Numbered from the stretch's first letter, positions 1 to 6,577 are shown. The stretch is DNA of 36,734 bases from Marinilactibacillus psychrotolerans (GCF_900101525.1 NZ_FMZD01000022.1:1-36734); one strand, 5' to 3'. The notes: generated from the letters alone by a model not told the origin. Made by a program: numbers and translations.

Positions 1-110
1 TTCCTTTAAGGAAGTAAGATCCCTGAGAGATGATCAGGTAGATAGGCTGGAAGTGGAAGTACAGTGATGTATGGAGCGGACCAGTACTAATCGATCGAGG
101 ACTTAACCAC
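1..110 (+). rRNA. 23S rRNA, 3' end (partial)
   Basis: The first bases are the terminal part of large-subunit rRNA. The conserved stretch GGACCAGTACTAATCGATCG and the closing CTTAACC at about 103-109, which pairs with the 5' end of 23S, are both visible. The gene begins before the window. It is followed by 5S rRNA and two tRNAs in one transcription unit. Confidence 0.93.
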
Positions 111-217
111 TAAAAAGTGGCGAAAGTGTATGATGGTGTTGTAGACAAACAAGTTTGAATCATTCAACTATCTAGTTTTCAGAGAACAATGTTCTCTAAA
201 GAATAGAAAAGAGTCAT

Positions 218-336
218 TGTGCGGTGATGATGGCGGGAAGGATCCACCTGTTCCCATTCCGAACACAGCCGTTAAGCTTCCCAGCGCCGAGGATAGTGAG
301 GGGTTTCCCCTTGTGAAAGCAGGACGTTGCCGTGCA
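218..336 (+). rRNA. rrf: 5S rRNA
   Basis: Conserved 5S blocks are present: CACCTGTTCCCATTCCGAAC in the loop B/C region, GTTAAGCTTCCCAGCGCCGA, and GGACGTTGCC near the end. The ends were set by helix I, where nine bases from T218 pair with nine bases ending at A336, including G-U wobbles. This gives about 119 nt, the usual 5S length. It lies about 108 nt after the 23S end. Confidence 0.93.
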
Positions 337-369
337 GCTCTTTTTTATTTATTAAGAATAGTTTTTGAT

Positions 370-442
370 TCCGCAATAGCTCAGTTGGTAGAGCGCGCGA
401 CTGTTAATCGCGTTGTCGCAGGTTCGAGCCCTGCTTGCGGAG
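370..442 (+). tRNA. tRNA-Asn (GTT)
   Basis: A 73-nt cloverleaf. The acceptor TCCGCAA pairs with TTGCGGA, the discriminator is G442, the D-arm is AGCTCAGTTGGTAGAGC, and the T-arm is GCAGGTTCGAGCCCTGC. The anticodon loop CTGTTAA carries GTT. The 3' CCA is not encoded. It is co-transcribed with the upstream rRNA genes. Confidence 0.97.
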
Positions 443-466
443 TTTTTATTTGGAAAAAATGAATAG

Positions 467-539
467 GCCGCTTTAGCTCAGCAGGTAGAGCGCATCCATG
501 GTAAGGATGAGGTCGCCGGTTCGAATCCGGCAAGTGGCT
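467..539 (+). tRNA. tRNA-Thr (GGT)
   Basis: A 73-nt cloverleaf. The acceptor GCCGCTT pairs with AAGTGGC (one G-U), the discriminator is T539, and the anticodon stem is CATCC/GGATG with loop ATGGTAA, giving anticodon GGT. CCA is not encoded. It is the last gene of the rRNA operon and is followed within 10 nt by a terminator hairpin. Confidence 0.96.
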
Positions 540-546
540 TAGATAA

Positions 547-572
547 ACAACATCTACGGATGTTGTTTTTTT
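547..572 (+). terminator. Intrinsic terminator of the rRNA-tRNA operon
   Basis: ACAACATC and GATGTTGT form an 8-bp stem with a TACG tetraloop, followed by a T-run to 572. It lies directly after tRNA-Thr. Confidence 0.88.
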
Positions 573-708
573 ATGTCTAAATATAATGCAAAAACAAATT
601 CTCATTTATATTATGTTGTTTGAGGACTTGATTTGATAATATTGATTACAATTTATTAATGCTTATTCTTGTTAAGTTTTTAATTAGGACATGTGCAGTA
701 ACTGCTAT

Positions 709-737
709 TTGCTAAGATCTAGTTCTTCTGATAAAAT
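709..737 (+). promoter_or_regulatory. Candidate sigma-A promoter of the riboswitch-thiD-Nudix unit
   Basis: TTGCTA (709-714) and TAAAAT (732-737) are separated by 17 bp. The start of transcription would fall near 744, about 30 nt before the first riboswitch helix, so the whole aptamer would be transcribed. Nothing gene-like is visible between the upstream terminator at 572 and this promoter. Confidence 0.6.
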
Positions 738-775
738 TAACCTAAATCAAATAAATAAAAATTGAACTGGAAAAT

Positions 776-883
776 TGTAGCTAGGGTTCCGCCAAACAAT
801 CACCATTAAGGGACTGTGACCGAGGGCTACATCATTTATTAGATCATATAAATGGCACCTATTGACATAAAAGGTCCGAGGGG
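776..883 (+). promoter_or_regulatory. ykkC-family riboswitch aptamer (possibly the NDP-sensing variant)
   Basis: Seen: helix P1 (TGTAGC 776-781 with GCTACA 826-831) encloses the ykkC-like motif CTAGGGTTCCG (781-791) and GGGACTGTGACCGAGGGC. The classic guanidine-I form has GGACTGGTCCGAGAG at this place. A second domain follows with a short hairpin ACCT (857-860)/AGGT (872-875) and the tail CCGAGGGG, in the position of the conserved ykkC 3' hairpin and G-rich tail. Known: ykkC variants sense guanidine, ppGpp, PRPP or nucleoside diphosphates, and the last is associated with Nudix-type hydrolases. Inferred: the second gene downstream is a Nudix hydrolase, which favours the NDP class. The AGGT arm is shared with the following terminator, so ligand binding would favour expression. 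Subtype is uncertain; family membership is fairly likely. Confidence 0.66.
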
Positions 884-935
884 AAAAGTTCAGCGTATTT
901 AATATGCGTTGAATTTTTCTCCTCGGACCTTTTTT
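872..935 (+). terminator. Riboswitch expression platform: long intrinsic terminator
   Basis: Ten perfect pairs (872-881 with 921-930) continue through GGAAAA/TTTTCT and on to the apex near 900, giving a stem of more than 20 bp. A T-run follows at 930-935. Its 5' arm begins inside the aptamer's last helix, so aptamer folding and terminator formation exclude one another. It ends about 65 nt before the thiD start. Confidence 0.85.
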
Positions 936-1001
936 ATGTGTAAAAGAGAAAAATGGATCCACTCTGTTTTATATCAATACTAAAAAAAGGAGTAGTTTAT
1001 C

Positions 1002-1811
1002 ATGAGTAATATTTATAAAGCATTATCTATCGCAGGTACTGATCCAACAGGTGGAGCAGGTATTCATGCTGATTTAAAAACTTTTCAAGAGCAAAGAGTC
1101 TATGGAATGGCGGTAATTACTTCAGTGGTTGCTCAAAACACACTAGGAGTAAAATCATTTGAAGAAGTTTCTATAGAGAATATTTCAGAACAAATTGACT
1201 GTGTCTTTGAAGATATTATTCCTGATGCTGTAAAAACTGGAATGTTAGCAAGTCAATCTATAATAGAACTAATTGCGAATAAACTAAAAAAAAATGAGGT
1301 TAAATTGTATGTAATGGATCCTGTGATGGTTGCTAAAAGTGGGCACCATTTATTACACGAAGAAGCTATTAGTTCTCTAAAGGCGCTCTTAATTCCACTT
1401 GCAACCATTATTACTCCAAATATTCCAGAAGCAGAAGTAATTATTGGGAAAAATATTCATACTATTAATGATATGCGTAATGCGGCGAAAGAGATCGTAG
1501 AAGTTTACGGAGCAAAAGCTGCTGTGATCAAAGGTGGGCATATGCAGGGCGAAGCCCGAGACATACTGTACCATAATGGAGAGATTAAAGAGTTCAGCTC
1601 TGCTCGATATAATACAGTGAATACTCATGGAACAGGCTGTACATTTTCAACAGTTATAACGGCTGAACTCGCAAAAAATAATAGTATAGAAGATTCAGTA
1701 AAAACAAGTAAGGAATTTATTTCGCAGGCAATCCAAAAGACGTTAAATATTGGAAAGGGCCAGGGACCAACCAATCACTTTGCATATAATGAGAAGAATA
1801 AAGGATATTAA
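1002..1811 (+). CDS. thiD: Hydroxymethylpyrimidine/phosphomethylpyrimidine kinase
   Basis: A 269-aa ribokinase-superfamily kinase of the ThiD/PdxK type. Known role: ATP-dependent phosphorylation of HMP and HMP-P to HMP-PP, the pyrimidine precursor of thiamine, in the cytoplasm; relatives also phosphorylate pyridoxal. Seen: N-terminal SIAGTDPTGGAGIHADLKTF substrate-binding stretch, SVVAQNT, DPVMVAKSGHHLL in the middle, and the C-terminal anion hole/catalytic motif NTHGTGCTFS, ending GQGPTNHF as in E. coli ThiD. Length is normal. ATG at 1002 has AAAGGAG 10 bases before it. It is the first gene after the riboswitch terminator and is followed by a Nudix gene at +25 nt. No other thiamine genes are in the window, so it probably serves salvage. 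A PdxK-like specificity cannot be excluded. Confidence 0.87.
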   Translation: MSNIYKALSIAGTDPTGGAGIHADLKTFQEQRVYGMAVITSVVAQNTLGVKSFEEVSIENISEQIDCVFEDIIPDAVKTGMLASQSIIELIANKLKKNEVKLYVMDPVMVAKSGHHLLHEEAISSLKALLIPLATIITPNIPEAEVIIGKNIHTINDMRNAAKEIVEVYGAKAAVIKGGHMQGEARDILYHNGEIKEFSSARYNTVNTHGTGCTFSTVITAELAKNNSIEDSVKTSKEFISQAIQKTLNIGKGQGPTNHFAYNEKNKGY

Positions 1812-1836
1812 TTTGAATCATAAAGGAGAGTTTTTA

Positions 1837-2274
1837 TTGACTAAGTACACTATTAAACCTGGAATAGCTGTAATCATTGTAGATGAAGAGCAGAAAATAT
1901 TATTACAACTCCGATCAGATGTTAAAAAGTGGGGAATTCCATCAGGGAATGTAGATCCAGGAGAATCGATTACTCAAGCTGCAATAAGAGAAATGAAAGA
2001 AGAGGCAAATATTTTTATCCGTATCAAGAAACTAATTGGTATTTATTCTGAACCTGACTCTCAGTTGTTTCACTATCCAAATGGAAAAACTGTACACTTT
2101 GTTACCTCATGTTTTTTAGCAGAAATTGTAGAAGGTAAAGTAAAAGCGAATTCAAAAGAGTCAATAGATATGAAATTTTTCCCAATTACAGAACTTCCTG
2201 AAAATCTGCTAAAAATGCATCCACAGTGGTTAGAGGATGCCCTCGCAAAAGAAAAAACAACATTTATCCGATAA
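1837..2274 (+). CDS. Nudix hydrolase
   Basis: A 145-aa protein with one Nudix domain, hydrolysing nucleoside diphosphates linked to another group; the substrate is unknown. The Nudix box is visible as GNVDPGESITQAAI followed by REMKEEANI, matching G-x5-E-x7-REUxEExGU except that the late Gly is Asn. The preceding strands KPGIAVIIVDEEQKILLQLR and the VTSCFLAEI stretch fit the fold. I chose the TTG at 1837 because AAAGGAGAG lies just upstream and translation then begins right before the first strand; in-frame codons further upstream overlap thiD and have no ribosome binding site. It is likely co-transcribed with thiD and under the same riboswitch. Its presence is the main argument for a nucleotide-sensing riboswitch. 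Confidence 0.85.
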   Translation: MTKYTIKPGIAVIIVDEEQKILLQLRSDVKKWGIPSGNVDPGESITQAAIREMKEEANIFIRIKKLIGIYSEPDSQLFHYPNGKTVHFVTSCFLAEIVEGKVKANSKESIDMKFFPITELPENLLKMHPQWLEDALAKEKTTFIR

Positions 2275-2575
2275 ATAAAATTTGTATCTATTATTTACCA
2301 CTTGAAAGGTTTACTTAAGTGTATCTTCTAAGGAGCTGTGTTTAAATTTTTCGGGTTAGAGGTTATAATTGCAAGCATGGCAGCAAAGGTAGGTTTTAGG
2401 ATAGTTATTCTGATGAATCATGATATATAGAGATTTTTAATTACAGGAAGCGTTCCTAACAATTGCAGTAACTTATTTGATAGATTCCTTCAAAATTTCT
2501 TGTCCAGAAGCCTTTATTGCTGTAACAATGACGAACTTTATTTATTGTCCTTCTTAAAATTCGCCATATACCCCA
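2275..2575. other. Intergenic stretch without a recognisable gene
   Basis: AT-rich sequence between the Nudix gene and the Rrf2 remnant. I see no intact reading frame with a ribosome binding site, no clear terminator for the thiD-Nudix unit and no RNA gene. It may be decayed coding sequence, as the pseudogene next to it would suggest, but no frame gives a recognisable protein. Confidence 0.4.
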
Positions 2576-2919
2576 TTGGTTACATGTATTCTTACAGAAG
2601 ACAGTCAATTCATTGTCAAAGAGCACTCTCTTTATATTGTGTCATTGATTGTTATGGAAGAAGAGGCTCAGGTTACTTCTGAGTCTCTAGCTGGTAGTTT
2701 GAATACGAAATCGGCGATCATTCGTAAGAGTATCAGTATGCTGAGAAAGGCAGATCTTGTAAGAACAAGTCATGCGTAGCTAGTGTTCAATTGACTAAAA
2801 AGTTCGATGTAATTACTTTACTCGATATATATAAAGCAGTAGCGATTGTAGAAGAACAGAAATTGTTTAGCTCATCAATAGAATGGTGTAATGATATAAG
2901 TAAGTATTTATATTGTTAA
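2576..2919 (+). pseudogene. Rrf2-family transcriptional regulator, frameshifted remnant
   Basis: Two adjacent frames together read as an Rrf2 winged-helix regulator. The first (2576-2779) has the helix-turn-helix region VTSESLAGSLNTKSAIIRKS followed by SMLRKADLVRTS, then a stop. The second, offset by one base, resumes at about 2772 with VASVQLTKK and the typical Rrf2 line ITLLDIYKAV, then EEQKLFSSS, ending at 2919. Family members read LxKAGLVR-x-GVAGA-xLTK-x5-ITLLDIYKAV here, so a one-base shift near 2770 accounts for the break. There is no good start or ribosome binding site, and the C-terminus is short and diverged. Inferred: a dead gene rather than a sequencing error, because both ends are degraded as well. 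Confidence 0.8.
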
Positions 2920-3113
2920 ACTAAAAGTTTAAAGAGATTATTCAATTATATCTATTCACTTCTAAAAGTAATTTGAGTGATGGGAATCGGTTATTGTTTC
3001 GCTAAATGGCAGAAAGCTGAAGTAGACTAAAAAGAATATACGGCATAAATATTAATAAAATACCGAAAGTAGTGACTTTATAAAAAATCTAGAATAAATA
3101 AAAAAAATTATAC

Positions 3114-3143
3114 TTACGAAAGATAGACACATTCCTATATAAT
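3114..3143 (+). promoter_or_regulatory. Candidate promoter of the DUF2798 gene
   Basis: A perfect TATAAT lies at 3138-3143, 29 bases before the start codon, with a weak TTACGA -35 at 3114-3119 (18-bp spacer). Confidence 0.45.
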
Positions 3144-3172
3144 ACCAAGAGTGACTTAGAAGGAGGAATTTT

Positions 3173-3682
3173 ATGCCAACAACGAAGAAAGAAACTTTTT
3201 TATTTGGTTTAATTATGTGTTTTGGGATGGTGTTAATCATGACTGTCTATAATTTATTTTTAAATGGAATAATGGAAGAAATGACTATTATAGCAATCGT
3301 ATCAGATTTTGCAACAGGATTTATGATTGCACTGATGTTAGATTTGCTTATAATTGGTCCAAATGCTAAAAAGGTTGCACTAAAGTTAACAAAAAATGTG
3401 AATAATTCATTGATTAAAATTTTAGCAATTTCAACTTGTATGGTTTTTGGAATGGCGTTTTTTATGTCAATTTATGGATTAGTTTCCACGTATATCCATA
3501 CAGATAAGATCAGTAATTCTGTTGTTTTAGATTATTTAGCAATCTATGGTAAGAATCTTATAGTGGCTTTACCTTTGCAACTATTGGTAATGGGTCCGAT
3601 TGTTCGCTTTATATTTGTTAAACTTATTAAAAATCGAGACAATGATGCAGAATTGAATAATAGAATAACTATTAAGAATTAA
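3173..3682 (+). CDS. DUF2798 family membrane protein (two tandem units)
   Basis: A 169-aa protein with four predicted membrane segments (about 9-32, 40-64, 80-105, 125-150). It consists of two homologous halves. Each has a xxxCxxFGMxxxMxxY first helix and a second helix ending in LxxxGPxxxxxxxKL: LLIIGPNAKKVALKL in the first half and LLVMGPIVRFIFVKL in the second. This is the DUF2798 pattern; no function is established for the family. The ATG has AAGGAGGAATTTT in front, an excellent ribosome binding site. It is monocistronic and ends at a bidirectional terminator shared with the convergent antiporter operon. Confidence 0.78.
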   Translation: MPTTKKETFLFGLIMCFGMVLIMTVYNLFLNGIMEEMTIIAIVSDFATGFMIALMLDLLIIGPNAKKVALKLTKNVNNSLIKILAISTCMVFGMAFFMSIYGLVSTYIHTDKISNSVVLDYLAIYGKNLIVALPLQLLVMGPIVRFIFVKLIKNRDNDAELNNRITIKN

Positions 3683-3702
3683 CTAGTAAGATTTACAAAT
3701 AG

Positions 3703-3746
3703 AAAAAAACAACCTTGACTTTTATACTGGTCGAGGTTGTTTTTTT
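3703..3746. terminator. Bidirectional intrinsic terminator
   Basis: An 11-bp stem (3709-3719 with 3730-3740, one T-G) is flanked by an A-run on the left and a T-run on the right, so it can end transcription from both sides. It sits between the convergent DUF2798 gene and the antiporter operon. Confidence 0.87.
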
Positions 3747-3837
3747 CTATTACTAAATATTTTGATCATGTAGTATATAGAAATAATAAATCTAAATAAA
3801 CTACTTTTTCGATTTGAAATGTGCTGCTTTATTGATT

Positions 3838-5049
3838 TTAAAAGTCTGCAGCTTCTTTAGCATTTGATGGAATTGATTGAATTTCTCCAGTTTTGCGTAA
3901 TACAATCTTAGTGATAACGGGACCAGAGAATTCATAAAGTAATGTAGCACTTAATACAACAGTCCTGATCTGATCAGCGTATTCAGGAAGTATACCTGCT
4001 GAAATAGTAATTAAGCCAATACCTACACCTGCCTGAGGCAATAGCATAAAGCCTAGATAGTTTCGAACAACTTTAGGAGTATGCATCATCAAAGATCCCA
4101 AATAAGCTCCAATGACTTTTCCAACAATACGGAAGACAGTATACATAATTCCTATTAAACCAACTGTTGGAATGATATGGATATTCAGTTGAGCTCCAGC
4201 TAAAACAAAAAACATTAAGAAAATAGGAGGTGTGAATCGGTCGGAAAATTCTCCCATTTGAGGAGCATCACTTGATATATTAGTTAAAACAGTTCCTGTC
4301 ATCATAGCAGCTAGTAATTCGGAAACTCCAAGTCCCACAGAGACACTACTAGTTAGAAAAACAAAAGCAATTAAGAGTGTTAATTTTTGACCTGAGGTTT
4401 TAGTATACTTAAGTGGGTATTTCATAATGAATCCTATTAGAGCTCCAATAGCAAGTGATAAAAACACACTAAAGATGGGTTGGAATATTGAAGATAGAAC
4501 ATTGATATCTTGATCTCCGGTATTCACAAGAATCTTCACAGCTGTGGAACAAAACCCAAACAAAATCAATGCAGTCGCATCATCTAATGCTGCTACACTC
4601 TTAAGCATTTCTGAAACTGGACCTTTCGCTCGGTATTCTTTCATAACTAATAAAATTGAAGTAGGTGCAGTTGCTGCGGCTATAGCACCCATAATTAAAG
4701 CAAATGCAGGATCAGTACCAATTAAAAACAAGGATGAAGCTACTAAGACAGCGGCCAATGTAGATTCTAATGCAGCAATTATTAGTGGAGTAAGTCCTAC
4801 ACGTCTTAAATAGCTAGCTTTAAAAGAAAGTCCAATGGTAAATGATATAAAAGCTAATGCAATTTCAGAAATAATATCCATACTTTCAACAACGTTTTCG
4901 GGCATGATATGGAAAAATGATGGTCCAAGTAGTAAGCCGCCAAAAATATAACCGGTCACGGTCGGCAATTTAATCATAGCAGCTAAACGACCAAACAAAG
5001 ACCCTACTAGCAAAGTGAGGGCCACATAAAACATGGTATTTAGTTCCAA
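3838..5049 (-). CDS. CPA2-family cation/proton antiporter
   Basis: A 403-aa integral membrane protein with about 11-13 hydrophobic segments across its length and no C-terminal RCK/TrkA domain. Known role of the family: exchange of Na+ or K+ for H+ across the cell membrane. Seen: N-terminal VGSLFGRLAAMIKLPTVTGYIFGGLLLGP typical of the first repeat, an Ala-Leu-Asp-Asp-Ala segment at about 155 in the position of the paired acidic ion-binding residues of electrogenic CPA2 members, and LPQAGVGIGL in the second repeat. Translation probably starts at TTG 5049, with GGAAGGAAGAG about 9 bases upstream; an ATG five codons later lacks correct spacing. It lies 30 bases after the PII-like gene and is surely in its operon. 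Ion selectivity cannot be told. Confidence 0.85.
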   Translation of the reverse strand: MELNTMFYVALTLLVGSLFGRLAAMIKLPTVTGYIFGGLLLGPSFFHIMPENVVESMDIISEIALAFISFTIGLSFKASYLRRVGLTPLIIAALESTLAAVLVASSLFLIGTDPAFALIMGAIAAATAPTSILLVMKEYRAKGPVSEMLKSVAALDDATALILFGFCSTAVKILVNTGDQDINVLSSIFQPIFSVFLSLAIGALIGFIMKYPLKYTKTSGQKLTLLIAFVFLTSSVSVGLGVSELLAAMMTGTVLTNISSDAPQMGEFSDRFTPPIFLMFFVLAGAQLNIHIIPTVGLIGIMYTVFRIVGKVIGAYLGSLMMHTPKVVRNYLGFMLLPQAGVGIGLITISAGILPEYADQIRTVVLSATLLYEFSGPVITKIVLRKTGEIQSIPSNAKEAADF

Positions 5050-5079
5050 TTTAAAATCTCTTCCTTCCTAAAAAAATTA

Positions 5080-5436
5080 TTAATGAAAGCCTTCAGTGAA
5101 TAGAGTAGGTACGGCAAACAATACACCTGTATCAGGATTTGATAAATCACCAATAACGTCATTAACAACTTTTCGGATAGTTTCAACTTGCGATTCATCT
5201 ACAATAGTAAAAATCATTTTGTTTTCAGAGTGATCAGAAGTAATAAACGGGCGTATTGTTGATATTATACGAGTATCTTCAAGTGAAGACAATTGTTGAG
5301 CCATTCCTACAGAATTTAATACAGTAGCAGAATCAATTCCTACATTAGTAAATTCTAATAGTAATTCATCTAATAATTCTGTTTTATTTAAGATCATAAT
5401 AACGAGTATTTTATTATCGTTTTTCTTTTCAGACAT
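5080..5436 (-). CDS. Small PII-like protein, probable partner of the antiporter
   Basis: A 118-aa soluble protein. Its pattern is a ferredoxin-like beta-alpha-beta unit: ILVIMILNKTELLDELLLEF, GIDSATVLNSVGMAQQL, then KMIFTIVDESQVETIRKVVNDVIGDL and the tail GVLFAVPTLFTEGF. This resembles the PII/CutA-like fold. The uridylylated T-loop signature of GlnB and GlnK is absent. It is the first gene of the operon and has AAGGAGGAAC before its ATG. Known: PII-like proteins such as SbtB or those next to some ion transporters bind nucleotides and gate the neighbouring transporter. Inferred: this one senses a small molecule and regulates the antiporter. The ligand is unknown. It does not resemble the c-di-AMP receptor PstA. 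Confidence 0.7.
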   Translation of the reverse strand: MSEKKNDNKILVIMILNKTELLDELLLEFTNVGIDSATVLNSVGMAQQLSSLEDTRIISTIRPFITSDHSENKMIFTIVDESQVETIRKVVNDVIGDLSNPDTGVLFAVPTLFTEGFH

Positions 5437-5490
5437 AACATAGTTCCTCCTTTTTTCCTATTAAAGCAGAGATAACCCTCTAGCATTATC

Positions 5491-5518
5491 AGTTTACTCT
5501 TCTTTTTTTAGATGTCAA
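5491..5518 (-). promoter_or_regulatory. Promoter of the PII-like/antiporter operon
   Basis: On the minus strand, TTGACA (5518 down to 5513) and TAAACT (5496 down to 5491) are separated by 16 bp. The start codon is about 55 bases further on. Confidence 0.65.
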
Positions 5519-5551
5519 ATAATTTATGAAGATTATCAAAATAAAACTATT

Positions 5552-5576
5552 TTGAAAGCGTTTTTTGTGGTATAAT
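5552..5576 (+). promoter_or_regulatory. Candidate promoter with overlapping cre-like site
   Basis: An extended -10 (TGGTATAAT) ends at 5576. TGAAAGCGTTTTTT at 5553-5566, just upstream, fits the CcpA cre consensus TGWAARCGYTWNCW at 13 of 14 positions, but the missing C is a conserved one. A poorer TGAAAGCG copy lies at 5711. If used, the promoter gives a leader of about 200 nt before the GNAT gene. A second extended -10 (TGTTAAAAT, 5735-5742) could be the nearer promoter. CcpA control is a guess. Confidence 0.35.
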
Positions 5577-5781
5577 AGACAAATTTAATAAAAAAACAAG
5601 CAGTTTACTCCGATAATTAACTGAAAATAGTATATACTTTATGTTTTGATTAGTTTACATCTAAAGGATTTAGCCCCATAAAAATGAATCGGAGAATTAT
5701 GATTAAATCATGAAAGCGCTCTGTCGGGATTTATGTTAAAATGGATTTGAATCTAAATTGTAGTGTAGAGGAGAATTAGAA

Positions 5782-6057
5782 ATGGAATTTACTAAAGGAG
5801 AAAATCGTTTCTACAAAGAAGAACATGGGAAGTTGTTAGCTGAAGTTACTTATGTACCACAAGGAGACCAAGTCGCAATTGATCATACCTTTGTTGATCC
5901 TTCCTTAAGAGGTCAAGGGGTAGCTGAGCAATTGGTCGATAGAGTAGTGGAAGAAATGGAAAAAGAAAACAAAAAAATTATAGCAAGCTGTCCTTATGTG
6001 GTGGAATTATTCAAACGTAAATCTGAAAAATATCAAGCAATCAATGCAAATGCATAA
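5782..6057 (+). CDS. GNAT-family N-acetyltransferase (YjdJ/NATD1 type)
   Basis: A 91-aa minimal GNAT protein of the short, single-domain kind. Seen: GKLLAEVTYVPQGDQVAIDHTFVDPSL strands, then the acetyl-CoA-binding motif RGQGVAEQLVDRVVEEM, then KIIASCPYVVELFKRKSEK. This order and length fit the YjdJ/NATD1 group. The substrate is unknown. The ATG is preceded by GAGGAGAATTAG. It stands alone between the divergent PII-like operon and the tRNA cluster, and no terminator is obvious after it. Confidence 0.8.
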   Translation: MEFTKGENRFYKEEHGKLLAEVTYVPQGDQVAIDHTFVDPSLRGQGVAEQLVDRVVEEMEKENKKIIASCPYVVELFKRKSEKYQAINANA

Positions 6058-6092
6058 AAAATAATGAATGATAAAAAAATCTTGATAAATAG

Positions 6093-6121
6093 TTGACAAA
6101 AGGGGTAATCCATAATACAAT
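6093..6121 (+). promoter_or_regulatory. Promoter of the tRNA cluster
   Basis: TTGACA (6093-6098), a 17-bp spacer and TACAAT (6116-6121) make a near-consensus sigma-A promoter, 33 bases before tRNA-Glu. Confidence 0.85.
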
Positions 6122-6154
6122 ATATCTTGTGCTCAAAAAGCATAATATATGTAT

Positions 6155-6226
6155 GGCCCCTTGGTCAAGCGGTTAAGACACCGCCCTTTCACGGCGGTAA
6201 CACGGGTTCGAATCCCGTAGGGGTCA
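6155..6226 (+). tRNA. tRNA-Glu (TTC)
   Basis: A 72-nt cloverleaf. The acceptor GGCCCCT pairs with AGGGGTC (one G-U), the discriminator is A, and the anticodon stem CCGCC/GGCGG with loop CTTTCAC gives TTC. The T-arm is ACGGGTTCGAATCCCGT. CCA is not encoded. It is the first of four tandem tRNAs. Confidence 0.97.
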
Positions 6227-6266
6227 TTGAACTATAATATTTAAGTCAAGCTCACTTTAATGGTTT

Positions 6267-6339
6267 GCCGGCTTAGCTCAGTTGGTAGAGCAACTGAATC
6301 GTAATCAGTGGGTCGAGGGTTCAATTCCTTTAGCCGGCA
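6267..6339 (+). tRNA. tRNA-Thr (CGT)
   Basis: A 73-nt cloverleaf. The acceptor GCCGGCT pairs with AGCCGGC, the discriminator is A, and the anticodon stem ACTGA/TCAGT with loop ATCGTAA gives CGT. The T-stem GAGGG/CCTTT relies on two G-U pairs. It complements the GGT isoacceptor at 467. Confidence 0.95.
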
Positions 6340-6373
6340 TTTAACAAGTAATACCGTTTTACTTTAATATTAT

Positions 6374-6454
6374 GGAGGGATAGCGAAGTGGCTAAACGCG
6401 GCGGACTGTAAATCCGCTCCTTCGGGTTCGTAGGTTCGAATCCTACTCCCTCCA
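6374..6454 (+). tRNA. tRNA-Tyr (GTA)
   Basis: An 81-nt class II tRNA with a long variable arm (CTCCTTCGGGTTCG region). The acceptor GGAGGGA pairs with TCCCTCC, and the anticodon stem GCGGA/TCCGC with loop CTGTAAA gives GTA. Confidence 0.96.
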
Positions 6455-6460
6455 TTTTTT

Positions 6461-6533
6461 TGGGCTATAGCCAAGCGGTAAGGCAGCGGGTTTTGATCCC
6501 GTCATTCCCTAGGTTCGAATCCTAGTAGCCCAG
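6461..6533 (+). tRNA. tRNA-Gln (TTG)
   Basis: A 73-nt cloverleaf. The acceptor TGGGCTA pairs with TAGCCCA, the discriminator is G, and the anticodon loop TTTTGAT gives TTG. It begins seven bases after tRNA-Tyr and is the last tRNA of the cluster. Confidence 0.95.
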
Positions 6534-6541
6534 TATTATTG

Positions 6542-6577
6542 AAAAGCTGTGTAGCGTAGTCGCTATACAGCTTTTTT
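6542..6577 (+). terminator. Intrinsic terminator of the tRNA cluster
   Basis: A 15-bp stem with one mismatch (6542-6556 with 6561-6575) and loop TAGT, running into a T-stretch, directly after tRNA-Gln. Confidence 0.88.

Noticed and set aside
217-605. Short reading frames over 5S rRNA and the first tRNAs
   Set aside because: They lie inside structural RNA genes and have no independent coding support.
747-962. Minus-strand reading frame of 71 codons over the riboswitch
   Set aside because: It is explained by the symmetric terminator and aptamer sequence; no ribosome binding site or family match.
2500-2682. Plus-strand frame of 60 codons
   Set aside because: It overlaps the Rrf2 remnant in another frame and its translation resembles no protein family.
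5080-5436. PstA, the c-di-AMP-binding PII-like protein
   Set aside because: The PstA sequence pattern, with its long B-loop and GGATVFVL strand, is not present, although the fold may be related.
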